64,000 nucleotides of DNA from Ancylobacter amanitiformis (GCF_030814815.1 NZ_JAUSVR010000002.1:124001-188000); one strand, 5' to 3'. Shown: positions 55,962 to 64,000, counted from the stretch's first letter. The notes: a model not told the origin generated them from the sequence alone. Translations and numbers: made by a program.

Positions 55962-56837
55962 ATGACCGGCGCCATGGACACACCGATCGGCGGCGACACG
56001 CGTGTCGCCGCCCTGTGGGACGGCCTGTCCCGCGTCATGGATCCCGAGCTCGACGAGTCCATCGTCGATCTCGGCTTCGTGACCGATGTCTCGCTCGACG
56101 CGGCCGGCCGCGTCGATGTCGGCTTCCGCCTGCCCACCTACTGGTGCTCGCCCAACTTCGCCTTCCTCATGGTGGACGATATCGCCCGCGAACTGGCGCG
56201 GCTGCCCTTCGTGCGCGAGGTGCGTCCCAAACTGCACGACCATATGGCCTCGGACGAGGTCAATCGCGGCGCGCATCTCGGCCTGTCCTTCGCCGAGACG
56301 TTCGAGGCCTTCGAGGTGGCCGGCACGCTGGAGGACCTGCGCGAGACCTTCCATCGCAAGGCCTTCCAGCGCCGGCAGGAGGCGGTGATCCTCGGGCTGC
56401 GGCGGGCCGGCTGGTCGGATGCCGCCATCGTGACGGCCGACCTCGCCACGCTCGATCGGGTCGTGCTGGAAGATGGCGAGGCAACCCGCCAGAAGCCGCG
56501 CTACCGCGAATTGCTGCTGGCGCGCGGGCTGGCATTGATGCCCGGCGACCGCGCCTTCGTGACTCTGGAGGGCGCCGCGCTCACCGAGGCGTCGCTGCCG
56601 GCGCATATGCGGGCGCTGCGGGCGGTGCGCATCAACATGGAGGCCAATGGCGCCATCTGCCGCGGACTGCTCGATGCCCGCTATGGCGAGACGGCGGTCG
56701 CCGAGCCTCCCGAAGCCCACGCAAACGCGGCGCGTGCAAATGAGACGCATGCCTGCGGGGGCGGTGGAAAATCCTGCTGCGGTGGCTGCGCACGGCAGGC
56801 TTCCGCCCCCCAGCCGGCAGCCGCGCCGGATCTCTGA
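55962..56837 (+). CDS. MIP18/DUF59-type metal-sulfur assembly protein with Cys-rich tail
   Basis: This 291-residue protein has an N-terminal DUF59/MIP18 domain (VMDPELDESIVDLGFV near residue 28, LPTYWCSPNFAFLMVDDI with the conserved cysteine). A middle helical region of about 130 residues is not recognised. The end carries ACGGGGKSCCGGC, a metal-binding tail. DUF59 proteins help build iron-sulfur or related metal centres. In this locus it may help load iron into the diiron hydroxylase. The reading frame choice is supported by the ATG 5 bases after the amidohydrolase. Confidence 0.82.
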   Translation: MTGAMDTPIGGDTRVAALWDGLSRVMDPELDESIVDLGFVTDVSLDAAGRVDVGFRLPTYWCSPNFAFLMVDDIARELARLPFVREVRPKLHDHMASDEVNRGAHLGLSFAETFEAFEVAGTLEDLRETFHRKAFQRRQEAVILGLRRAGWSDAAIVTADLATLDRVVLEDGEATRQKPRYRELLLARGLALMPGDRAFVTLEGAALTEASLPAHMRALRAVRINMEANGAICRGLLDARYGETAVAEPPEAHANAARANETHACGGGGKSCCGGCARQASAPQPAAAPDL

Positions 56838-56931
56838 CGCGCGGCGCCGACGAACGAGGACGAAACCAGGTCGAGCCGACGTAACGCCAGGGGCGACACG
56901 TCACCCCACGCCGGCATCGACCCACGATCAG

Positions 56932-56949
56932 GTCGTCCCCCGGGACGAC
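56932..56949. other. Palindromic hairpin upstream of groEL paralogue
   Basis: GTCGTCCC (56932-56939) and GGGACGAC (56942-56949) flank two C bases in the 145-base gap before the chaperonin gene. It may be an operator or a message-processing hairpin. It lies 34 bases before the start codon. Confidence 0.4.
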
Positions 56950-56982
56950 ATCACAAAATAAAACGCACTCAAGGAGGACGCG

Positions 56983-58614
56983 ATGGCTAAGAGGATCCTG
57001 CATGACGCCGAAGCCCGGCACGCACTTTCGCGCGGGGTGAGCAAGCTGGCGGCGGCGGTCGAGGCGACGCTCGGTCCCAAGGGCATGAACGCCATGGTCG
57101 ACCGGCCGATCGGCACTCCCATCGTCACCCGCGATGGCGTGACCATCGCCTCGGAAATCGAGCTGCCGGATCGCTTCGAGAACATGGGCGCGCAAGTGGT
57201 GCGCGAGGTCTCGATGCAGACCAACGCGGTCGCCGGGGATGGCACCACCACCGCCATGGTGATCGCCAACGGTCTGATTCAGAACGGCGTCGCCGCGCTC
57301 GACCGGGGCGCCAAGCCGGTCGACCTGTGCCGGGGCATCGACAAGGCGGTCGAGGTGGTGGTGGAGACGCTGAAGAGCCGCGCCCGCCCCGTGACGGATC
57401 GCAAGATGCTGGAAGCGGTGGCCACCATCGCCGCCACCAATGCCCATCTCGGCAGTCTGGTCGCGGAGGCGCTCGACACGGTCGGCCTCGACGGCATCAT
57501 CTCCTCGGAATATGGCCTCACCATCAACACCACGCTCGATGTGGTCGAGGGCATGTCGTTCGATCGCGGCTACATCTCCCACCACATGGTGACGGATGTG
57601 GAGAAGATGGAAGTGGTGCTCGACGAGCCCTACATCCTGCTCACCGACCTCAAGGTTCGCGCGCCGCAGGAAATTGCCGGCCTGCGCGCGGCGGTGGCGA
57701 AGACCGGGCGCACGCTGGTCATCGTCGCCGAGGAAATCGCGCCAGATGTCGTCGTCACCCTGCTCGGCGAGGGCAATCGCGGCCGCGTGCTGGTGGTCAA
57801 TCCGCCCGATTACGGCCATTGGCGCAAGGCGATGATGGACGACCTCGCCATCATCACCGGCGGCCGGGTCATCGCCCGCGATCTCGGCGGCCGGCTGGAG
57901 GACGTGACGCTGGAGGATCTCGGCACCGCCCGCCAGGTGCGCGCCAGCGCCCGCGAGACCGTGATCGTGCGCGGCGGTGGCGATCCGGACGCCATCGTCG
58001 CCCGGCGCGCCCAGGTGCAGCGCCAGCACGAGCTGGCCCCGCCCAATATCGAGCAGGACAAGCTGAAGGAGCGCCTCGCCAAGCTGTCGGGCGGCACCGC
58101 CATCATCTATGCCGGCGGCGTCACCCCGGTGGAGCAGAAGCGCACCATCCAGCTGATCGACGACGCGCTCAACGCCACCCGCGCGGCAGCGGAAGAAGGC
58201 ATCGTCGCCGGCGGCGGCACGGCGCTTCTGCAATGCGCGCCCGTCGTGGCGGCCAAGCTCGGCAATCTCAACGGCGATGTCGGCGAGGGCATCCGGCTGG
58301 TGCGCGAGACGCTGTCGCGCCCGGCCGCCTTCATCGCCCGCAATGCCGGCTATGACCCGGAGTCCATTGTCGGCCAGCTGGTCAACGCGGCGGAGGGCGT
58401 CGGCTTCGATGCCGCCTCGGGCGAGATGACGGACATGATCTCGGCCGGCATCGTCGATCCGGTGCGCGTCACCTACACGGCGCTGCGCAACGCCGCCTCG
58501 GTCGCCACGCTGGTGCTGACCACCACCACGCTGGTGGCGGACATCCCCGATTATGTCGATCCCACCGCCGGCCCCGCCCTTGGCGGCGGCGCAGAAAAGC
58601 TGGGCCGGGCATGA
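56983..58614 (+). CDS. Specialised GroEL-type chaperonin of the monooxygenase locus
   Basis: This 543-residue group I chaperonin has the ATP-site motif AGDGTTTAMVIANGL, EGIVAGGGTALLQ, and normal domain order. It lacks the (GGM)n tail of housekeeping GroEL and instead ends GGGAEKLGRA. No groES lies beside it. In the mycobacterial Mim system the linked GroEL-like protein MimG is required for productive folding of the hydroxylase, so the same job is expected here for MimA. Confidence 0.9.
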   Translation: MAKRILHDAEARHALSRGVSKLAAAVEATLGPKGMNAMVDRPIGTPIVTRDGVTIASEIELPDRFENMGAQVVREVSMQTNAVAGDGTTTAMVIANGLIQNGVAALDRGAKPVDLCRGIDKAVEVVVETLKSRARPVTDRKMLEAVATIAATNAHLGSLVAEALDTVGLDGIISSEYGLTINTTLDVVEGMSFDRGYISHHMVTDVEKMEVVLDEPYILLTDLKVRAPQEIAGLRAAVAKTGRTLVIVAEEIAPDVVVTLLGEGNRGRVLVVNPPDYGHWRKAMMDDLAIITGGRVIARDLGGRLEDVTLEDLGTARQVRASARETVIVRGGGDPDAIVARRAQVQRQHELAPPNIEQDKLKERLAKLSGGTAIIYAGGVTPVEQKRTIQLIDDALNATRAAAEEGIVAGGGTALLQCAPVVAAKLGNLNGDVGEGIRLVRETLSRPAAFIARNAGYDPESIVGQLVNAAEGVGFDAASGEMTDMISAGIVDPVRVTYTALRNAASVATLVLTTTTLVADIPDYVDPTAGPALGGGAEKLGRA

Positions 58615-58697
58615 TCATCTCGACCCGCCGGCGGGCATTGTCCGGCCGGCGGGGCGCTCCGCTCGCCGCGAACGCAGCGCCCCGCCTCGACACCGGC

Positions 58698-58724
58698 GCC
58701 CGCCCGCTTTCGCAGCGGGCGGGC
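58698..58724 (+). terminator. Hairpin terminator candidate of the monooxygenase operon
   Basis: GCCCGCCCGCT and AGCGGGCGGGC form a perfect 11-bp stem with a 5-base loop, 84 bases after the chaperonin stop. There is no T-run; a rho-assisted or processing role is possible. Confidence 0.55.
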
Positions 58725-58950
58725 GATGTGGCGTCATCGCCGCCGCAGCCCGGCAGGGCCATCCGCCGGATGCTCGATCGCGCCACACACCTGTTGCGCG
58801 GCCTTGCCGAAGCCGTCGCGGCGGGGTGTCGCTTCGGGGTGTCGCTTGTGCTCCCCCACCCGTCGCGGACAAGCGCGGGCGGGGTGGCCGGCCGATCCGA
58901 ACGGCAGGCTCGGGGTCCGCATTTCTCCCGCCTTGACAAGTGACGACAGT

Positions 58951-58979
58951 TTGAAACCGTGCTAAGCAATTAGTCTAAC
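58951..58979 (+). promoter_or_regulatory. Candidate sigma-70-type promoter
   Basis: TTGAAA (58951-58956), 17 bases, then TCTAAC (58974-58979) in an AT-rich patch about 65 bases before the unknown gene at 59045. A second TTGACA at 58933 lies upstream. It would drive 59045 and possibly the activator gene at 59631. Confidence 0.45.
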
Positions 58980-59044
58980 TCGGGTGGCTCTGATCAACTC
59001 GGGAAGCCAGACGCTCTGGAACAATATAATAAAGGGAGAGAGCA

Positions 59045-59554
59045 GTGGTTTACGTCATATCCAAACAGGACGGTCCTCGAAAAGAGGATGTCGTTGCCAA
59101 GAGAGTTATTCGCGATAACTGGCAAACGATCGATCGTCTTGCCAATCAACTGTCCGGCGGACACTGGAACGACATCAAGCGCTCCCGCAATGCGCCGGTG
59201 AAGACGCCGGAGGAGCAGCGCAAAAGTCTGCTCGGCTATGCGCCCACCGGGCGGCGAGACGAGCCGCGCCCCTATGTGCGCATCAGCGCCAATAACCGCG
59301 TGGTGATCGTCGACGAGGAGACCAGCCGCCAGATGCTGTTCGTGGGCGAGTTGCGCACGGGGGCCGAGGGCCGGCAGCTGCGGCTGGCGATCCGCGCCAA
59401 CGGTTTCTTCGACCCGCTGTCCGACGAGGTGCAGGCCGATCTTGCCGACCTGGAAGGCGCCCTCATCGCGGACGAGGACGGGGAGGAGCGTCTCAAGCAG
59501 CTGCTTGCCGAGCGCCTCGGCTTTGCTCCCTCGCCGCCCACCGCCACCGCCTGA
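59045..59554 (+). CDS. Unknown 169-residue protein
   Basis: The gene starts at a GTG preceded by AAGGGAGAGAG. The N-terminal third is basic and helical (VVAKRVIRDNWQTIDRLANQL). A central part is beta-rich (RPYVRISANNRVVIVDEETSRQMLFVGELR) and the C-terminal third is acidic and helical. No signal peptide, membrane segment or catalytic motif is visible. It lies between the chaperonin and the second sigma-54 activator on the same strand, so a role with the monooxygenase is possible. I do not recognise the family. Confidence 0.7.
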   Translation: MVYVISKQDGPRKEDVVAKRVIRDNWQTIDRLANQLSGGHWNDIKRSRNAPVKTPEEQRKSLLGYAPTGRRDEPRPYVRISANNRVVIVDEETSRQMLFVGELRTGAEGRQLRLAIRANGFFDPLSDEVQADLADLEGALIADEDGEERLKQLLAERLGFAPSPPTATA

Positions 59555-59630
59555 ACGCGCGTCGACGCGCTCGCCGCTCCACGCGGCCGGCGCCTGATGC
59601 GCGCGGCGGGGAAGGGGCGATCGTTCTGGC

Positions 59631-61721
59631 ATGCGCACGGACGTGTCCATGATCAAGCCTGCCTATCCGCGCGGACCCCTTGTCTCCCTTCGCCCCGCTG
59701 AAGCGGCGAAGCGGGAGGCCCCGGTCGATCCCTCGACCGCGCCTCCCTATAACGAGGCGGCCACCGCCAAGGCCTGGGAACGTTTCGTCACCTCGCGCGA
59801 GGCGTCGACGGCGGGCCTGCCGGTGCGCGGCGTCATCCAGCGCTCGTGGGAGCGCAGCGTCCGGCTCGGGGTCGATGCGCACGGGCGAGGCAGCGACGTC
59901 ATCCTCTCCCCGGAGGAGCTCGGGCGGATCCGCAAGGGCAAGGCCGATCTCCTGTCCATCGCCGGCGTGACCTTCGCGCGGGTCGCCGAACTGCTGGCCG
60001 ACACTTCCACCATGGTGGTCATCACCGATGACGAGGGAACGATCATCGAAGCGGGCGGCGACCCGCGCACCATGGATGATGCGCACGACATCCGCCTGGA
60101 GATCGGGGCGAAGTGGTGCGAGGGATCGGCGGGAACCAACGGCATCGGCACCGCCCTCAGTTCCGGCGCCCCGGTCTATGTGCGCGCCGCCGAGCATTTC
60201 TGCGAGGGGGTGAAGGCCTGGACCTGCATCGGCACGCCGATCCGCAGCCCGCTCGACGGCAGCATCATCGGCGTCATCGACTTCTCCGGCCCGCGCGACA
60301 TCTTCCAGCGCCACAATGTGGCGCTCGGCATGATGGCGGCCAGCCATATCGAGCTGGGTCTCGCCGATCGCATGCGCATCGAGCGCATGCAGTTGCTGGA
60401 ACTGTGCCTCGGCCGGCTGCGGGTCGGCCCGCAGAGCGACGGCTACGTGTTGCTCGACCGGTTCGGGCGGGTGATCCACCACAGCCCCTGCGCGCCGCGG
60501 CGTTGGCAGGAGCGCAATCCCGGCGTCGATCTCAAGATCGGTGCGCGGCTGGTGGATTTCGACGATGCGCAATGGCCCGATACGCTGGGCAAGCCGGCAG
60601 CCGGCGGGCTGGACCTCGAAGGCTTCGAGCGCCTCGTCTGTGACGGCGCCTTTTCCGGCGCGATGGTCGTGCTCGGCCCCCATGTGCGGGCGCGGCGCGC
60701 CGCGCCGGCGGCACCGTCGATCCGCCCGGCGCCGGGCGAGGCGTTGCTGGCGGCGCGCGCGGCGATCATTGGCGATAGCGAGACGCTGATCGAGGCGATC
60801 GAGCGCACCGAGCGCGCCGCCCATGGCAGGTCGTCCATCCTTCTGGAGGGCGAGACCGGCGTCGGCAAGGAACTGTTCGCCCGGCTCATCCATGCCGCCA
60901 GCCAGGAGAGCGGCAAGGAGCCCTTTGTCGCGTTCAATTGCGGGGCGGTGTCGAAGGAACTGCTCGGCGCGGAGCTGTTCGGCCATGCGCCGGGCTCGTT
61001 CACCGGCGCCACCCGCGAGGGCCGTGCCGGTCGCTTCGAGGTCGCCGATGGCGGCGTGCTCAGCCTCGACGAGATTGGCGAGATGCCGCTCGATCTCCAA
61101 CCCTATCTGCTGCGCGTGCTGGAGGAAAAGGCGGTCTATCGCATTGGCGAGAGCAAGCCGCGCCCGTTCAATGTGCGGCTCGTGGCCTCGACCAACCGCA
61201 ATCTGCGCCAGGAGGCGGCCGAGGGGCGCTTCCGCAAGGACCTGTATTTCCGCATCGGCGCGGTCAAGATCATCATCCCGCCGCTGCGCGCGCGGCAGGG
61301 CGACGTGGCCCGGCTGGTCGAGCATTTCAGCCGCGAGATCGCCAGCGGCTACGATATGGAGCCGCCGGTCTTCGAGCCGGCGGTGCTGGACCTGCTGGAG
61401 CGCTATGGCTGGCCCGGCAATGTGCGCGAACTGCGCAACCTGGTGGAGAGCATGGTGCTGATGGCGCGTTCGCGCGTCGTCGGGCTGGATGATTTCCCCG
61501 AGGATTTCGCCGCCGAACTGCACGAGCTGGAGGCGGAACTGGCGCCGGGCACAAGCATGGCGGCGAGCGAGCCGGTGCAGCGCATCGACGCCACCGAGCG
61601 GCAGCTCATCGAGAAGGCGATGGCGGCGACCGGCGGCAATACGTCCCTTGCGGCCGACCGCCTCGGCATCGCCCGCAGCACGCTCTATCGCAAACTGCAC
61701 CAGTACAGGACGGGTCGCTAG
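59631..61721 (+). CDS. Sigma-54-dependent activator, AcoR/MimR type (second)
   Basis: This 696-residue activator has a GAF-containing sensor half (about 1-330, with GAKWCEGSAGTNGIGTAL, the typical AcoR segment). The AAA+ domain has Walker A GETGVGKE, Walker B GGVLSLDEIGE and ASTNRN, and the C-terminal Fis-type helix-turn-helix is GGNTSLAADRLGIARSTLYRKL. The sigma-54 loop reads GSFTGA, a mild variant of GAFTGA. Its counterpart MimR activates mimABCD in mycobacteria, so this is the likelier activator of the promoter at 50192. An alternative in-frame ATG is at 59649. Confidence 0.9.
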   Translation: MRTDVSMIKPAYPRGPLVSLRPAEAAKREAPVDPSTAPPYNEAATAKAWERFVTSREASTAGLPVRGVIQRSWERSVRLGVDAHGRGSDVILSPEELGRIRKGKADLLSIAGVTFARVAELLADTSTMVVITDDEGTIIEAGGDPRTMDDAHDIRLEIGAKWCEGSAGTNGIGTALSSGAPVYVRAAEHFCEGVKAWTCIGTPIRSPLDGSIIGVIDFSGPRDIFQRHNVALGMMAASHIELGLADRMRIERMQLLELCLGRLRVGPQSDGYVLLDRFGRVIHHSPCAPRRWQERNPGVDLKIGARLVDFDDAQWPDTLGKPAAGGLDLEGFERLVCDGAFSGAMVVLGPHVRARRAAPAAPSIRPAPGEALLAARAAIIGDSETLIEAIERTERAAHGRSSILLEGETGVGKELFARLIHAASQESGKEPFVAFNCGAVSKELLGAELFGHAPGSFTGATREGRAGRFEVADGGVLSLDEIGEMPLDLQPYLLRVLEEKAVYRIGESKPRPFNVRLVASTNRNLRQEAAEGRFRKDLYFRIGAVKIIIPPLRARQGDVARLVEHFSREIASGYDMEPPVFEPAVLDLLERYGWPGNVRELRNLVESMVLMARSRVVGLDDFPEDFAAELHELEAELAPGTSMAASEPVQRIDATERQLIEKAMAATGGNTSLAADRLGIARSTLYRKLHQYRTGR

Positions 61722-61790
61722 GGCGTTTCCGAGCGACGTGGATGCCGGTTCGCATGTCGGAAACGCGTCGAGGCAAAGGCTTCAGCTCCC
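61721..61790 (+). repeat. Dispersed intergenic repeat, copy 3 (inverted relative to copies 1 and 2)
   Basis: The segment reads GAGCGACGTGGATGCCGG then TTCGCATGTCGGAAACGCG, the complement-strand version of the element at 33469-33531 and 17521-17580, with more differences. It starts at the stop codon of the second activator gene. Confidence 0.6.
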
Positions 61791-61842
61791 GCGGTGCTCA
61801 AGGTGCCACGGGAACCATCAACGGCGGAAGGCGAGATGTCTC

Positions 61843-62313
61843 ATGACCGAGCCACCCCATTTCGAGCGCGCCCCCAGCCGCTCGACCGCGCTCGCCTCGG
61901 CGGTGCTCGATCGGGCCGATCGCGATGTCGCCTTCATCATCCGCATCACCGGGGAGAGCCTCGACCTGCTGTCGCGCCACTTCCAGTCCTTCATCGAGGA
62001 GGAGTTGCAGCGTCATGGCGTGCTCTATGGCGATCACCCGCTGCTGCGCCTGTTCGTGGAGTCGCACAGCCGGGAACTGACCGATTTCGTGGTCAACGGC
62101 ATCGCCCTGCAGCATCAATTGGGCCTGCAGAGCTTCGAGCGCTCGCGCGGCGACGCGATGCGGCTGCTGCGAGCGGACCTGTGGGACACGCTGCACGGCT
62201 ATGTCGACACCGCCGAGCAGCATTTCGTTTCCAGTCTCGGCGGATTGCGCGACATCCTCGCCCAGATCGATGCCGACCGCAAAATGCTGGGAGGGGGCGA
62301 TGACGAGCCCTGA
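61843..62313 (+). CDS. Unknown 156-residue helical protein
   Basis: The protein starts MTEPPHFERAPSRSTALASAVLD and is mainly helical, with FIIRITGESLDLLSRHFQSFIEEELQRHGVLYGDHPLLRLFVESHSRELTDFV described as two amphipathic blocks. A histidine-rich pattern (RHFQSF, QRHG, ESHS) is present but no known motif. No signal peptide or membrane span. It may form a unit with the genes at 62686 and 63049, spaced closely on the same strand. I do not recognise the family. Confidence 0.65.
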   Translation: MTEPPHFERAPSRSTALASAVLDRADRDVAFIIRITGESLDLLSRHFQSFIEEELQRHGVLYGDHPLLRLFVESHSRELTDFVVNGIALQHQLGLQSFERSRGDAMRLLRADLWDTLHGYVDTAEQHFVSSLGGLRDILAQIDADRKMLGGGDDEP

Positions 62314-62314
62314 T

Positions 62315-62584
62315 TCAGTGGAGATGCCCACGTTCGGCCGGCCCCATCGCCGCCAGCAGGCTGCCGGGGTTCTCCCGCAGCCTTTGATGCGCCGCGCCCA
62401 TCAGCTGCGTGCGCAGCGGTTCGGCCAGCTGTTTCAGCGCGGCCTCGGCAGCGGCGATGTCGGCCGGCATGCCGGTCTGGCCGGCCCGGCCCAGTGCGGC
62501 CGTGCAGGCGTGGCCGGCGCCGAGGGCATCCGTGGCAGCCGCGGCCAGCGCGCTGAACAGCGGTTTGCCGATGAGATCGAACAT
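62315..62584 (-). CDS. Possible small protein on the minus strand
   Basis: This 89-residue frame starts MFDLIGKPLFSALAAAATDALGAGHACTAALGRAG and has balanced, protein-like helical composition. An AAGGA site lies about 9 bases upstream of the ATG on the minus strand. It would be the only minus-strand gene in this stretch and it occupies a plus-strand gap of 372 bases. No family is recognised. It may be real, or the gap may be noncoding. Confidence 0.45.
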   Translation of the reverse strand: MFDLIGKPLFSALAAAATDALGAGHACTAALGRAGQTGMPADIAAAEAALKQLAEPLRTQLMGAAHQRLRENPGSLLAAMGPAERGHLH

Positions 62585-62685
62585 GGAACCGTCCTTGCCG
62601 CCCGCAACAGCGCCATTATCCGCCGCCGCGCCGGCCCGCGTCCAGCCCGGTCGCGTTGGCCGAACCGCCGTCGCGAGGTGAGGTC

Positions 62686-62982
62686 ATGAAGACGGAGCCG
62701 GATCTGGCCACCCTGCTGATGCAGCGGCTGGCGATCGTGCAGGAGATTGCCGGCCTCAACGCCCGTCAGCTGAAATGCCAGCAGGAAATCGGCGGGGTGG
62801 AGCTGGAAGGCGAGCGCTGCGCGCGCGATGTCGCGGAGGGCGTACCGGGCGCCTCGGCCCGGCTTGAAGCCCTGCGCGTCCAGCTCGCGCAGGCGGTCGC
62901 CCGCTTTGCCCAGGCGCGGGGGGAACTGACGGCCAGCGAGGACCGCCTCGACGCGGTCGATCGCCAACTGGCGGGTCGATGA
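62686..62982 (+). CDS. Unknown small coiled-coil protein
   Basis: This 98-residue protein is almost entirely helical with heptad-like spacing (LATLLMQRLAIVQEIAGLNARQL and ARLEALRVQLAQAVARFAQARGEL as two helices), typical of a short antiparallel coiled coil. There is one cysteine pair in KCQQEIGGVELEGERC. No signal peptide. The chosen ATG follows GAGGTC; an in-frame ATG at 62656 is possible. It lies 66 bases before the propeller protein at 63049 and may be its partner. Confidence 0.6.
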   Translation: MKTEPDLATLLMQRLAIVQEIAGLNARQLKCQQEIGGVELEGERCARDVAEGVPGASARLEALRVQLAQAVARFAQARGELTASEDRLDAVDRQLAGR

Positions 62983-63048
62983 GCGGGCCGTTGCCAGGCC
63001 GGCCGGGGCTGCCGGACAAACCAATGAAAAAGAGCAGGAGAGGGAAAC

Positions 63049-64000
63049 ATGAATATCGCCGAAGCTGAGACAACCCCGCTCGTCAAGCTTCTGGCCCGCC
63101 GCTGGCGGCTCGGCGAGGAGGTGGGCGACTGCCGTTTCGATCGCGCGGGCGGGCGCCTCGCCTTCGTCCTTGGCGACGGCACGCTGGCGCTGGCCTCGAT
63201 GGACGACCCCGAATCGGCGCAGGCGCGCTGGCGGGTGGCGCTCGATACCGGCCGCGCCAGCATCGCGCCGCGCCGCCGGCCGGTGCCGCCGTTGATGCGG
63301 CTGCTGGCCGATGTCGCGCCGCTGCGGGTGGCCCCGTTCGGCGCGGAGGGCTTCATCGTCGGCGGCGCCAGCGGCCGGCTGGTGAGGGTGGCGCCGGACG
63401 GGACGACGGCGGTTCTCGTCGAGATCGACACCGGCGCGGTGGATGCCATCGAGCCGCTGCCCGACCACAGCGCGCTGGTCGCCGCCGGCGGGGTGGTGGT
63501 GCGCTACGACGCCGGGGGCGGCACCGCGCGGGCGCTCGCTCATATGGAAGGGCCGCTGCGGGCGCTGGCCGCCGCGCCGGATGGCGATCATGTGGCGCTG
63601 GCGACGCCGGACGCCGTCGCGGTCATCGGACTGCGCGACGCGGGCCGGACCGATCTGGCACTGGCGCGCGCGCAGGTGCTGGCCTGGTCGCCCGACGGGC
63701 AGCGCCTCGCCATCGGCCTCACGGAGGGCGGACTTGCCTTGCTCGATATGGAGGATGGCCGCGTGCTGCGGCTGCCCGACTATCCCGCGCCCATCCGCTC
63801 GCTCGACTGGAGCGCCGATGGAAGCCAGCTGGTCACGGGCGGCGCCTTCCGCACCATCGTGTGGGACATGGCCGAGCCGGGCGACAGGCCGCGCACCATC
63901 GAGACCGGACGCGCGGGAATGGTGACGGTGGAAGTGGTGCGCCGGCATCCGCGCAGGCCACTGGTGGCTGTCGGCTATGAGGACGGCTCCATCGTCATCG
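63049..64000 (+). CDS. Beta-propeller (WD40-like) protein, partial
   Basis: The gene starts at an ATG after AGGAGAGGGAA and runs off the right edge; 317 residues are visible. Repeated blades end in patterns such as LAWSPDGQRLAIGLTEGGLALLDMEDG, SLDWSADGSQLVTGG and TIVWDMAEP (WD40-type Asp-Gly turns with VW or LL plus D). No signal peptide is present, so it is probably cytoplasmic. Propellers of this kind are protein-binding platforms. Context with two small unknown genes suggests a complex of unknown role. Confidence 0.75.
   Translation, partial: MNIAEAETTPLVKLLARRWRLGEEVGDCRFDRAGGRLAFVLGDGTLALASMDDPESAQARWRVALDTGRASIAPRRRPVPPLMRLLADVAPLRVAPFGAEGFIVGGASGRLVRVAPDGTTAVLVEIDTGAVDAIEPLPDHSALVAAGGVVVRYDAGGGTARALAHMEGPLRALAAAPDGDHVALATPDAVAVIGLRDAGRTDLALARAQVLAWSPDGQRLAIGLTEGGLALLDMEDGRVLRLPDYPAPIRSLDWSADGSQLVTGGAFRTIVWDMAEPGDRPRTIETGRAGMVTVEVVRRHPRRPLVAVGYEDGSIVI

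Larger units (their letters stand above)
58615..59044. other. Intergenic region after the chaperonin gene
   Basis: The 430-base region carries a strong hairpin at 58698-58724, no recognisable gene, and a promoter-like pair near its right end. Open frames across it have shadow composition. Confidence 0.5.

Noticed and set aside
53356-55983. 875-codon minus-strand frame opposite mimC, mimD and the amidohydrolase
   Set aside because: Shadow of genes with clear family signatures.

Overview
The window is a high-G+C (roughly two thirds G+C by eye), densely coded chromosomal segment of an alphaproteobacterium. A Hyphomicrobiales member close to Xanthobacter, Ancylobacter or Starkeya is the best guess. 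This rests on the trimethylamine genes, the BigR sulfide operon, a Mim-type diiron monooxygenase locus and an intergenic repeat family common in that order. No rRNA, tRNA, CRISPR array, transposase or phage gene was seen.

Layout. 1-7.7 kb: partial MFS transporter, HAD phosphatase, two tandem paralogous esterases separated by a long hairpin, a secreted DUF2147 protein and a ClC-type channel. 8.0-10.4 kb: a BigR-type sulfide/persulfide operon (DUF2892 protein, persulfide dioxygenase, bigR, pmpA, pmpB). 10.6-17.8 kb: a GbsR/MarR-type regulator followed by cydDCABX, the cytochrome bd oxidase and its assembly exporter. 17.8-22.2 kb: an RND efflux pump with its adaptor, on the minus strand. 22.3-29.3 kb: a minus-strand operon of ABC importer, LacI regulator, inositol-monophosphatase-family enzyme and metallophosphodiesterase, with a perfect LacI-like palindrome just before its first gene. 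29.6-33.4 kb: a divergent second ABC importer with a fused double permease.

33.7-46.7 kb is a methylated-amine island. It holds a GcvT-like folate protein, TMAO demethylase (tdm), trimethylamine monooxygenase (tmm), the three dimethylamine monooxygenase genes (dmmABC), an XRE-cupin regulator and a TMAO importer (tmoXWV). Together they would import TMAO, oxidise TMA to TMAO, demethylate TMAO to DMA, and demethylate DMA to methylamine, with folate-linked capture of formaldehyde. Two promoter regions in the island share a near-identical 15-bp palindromic element placed exactly 5 bp before a TTGACA box.

46.7-61.7 kb is a soluble diiron monooxygenase (propane/acetone/phenol type, Mim/Prm) locus. 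It has a divergent sigma-54 activator, a zinc alcohol dehydrogenase, mimABCD, an amidohydrolase, a MIP18/DUF59 protein, a dedicated GroEL paralogue, an unknown 169-residue protein and a second sigma-54 activator. Clear -24/-12 promoters precede the alcohol dehydrogenase and mimA, and a weaker one precedes tmoX. 61.8-64 kb contains small unknown genes and a partial beta-propeller protein.
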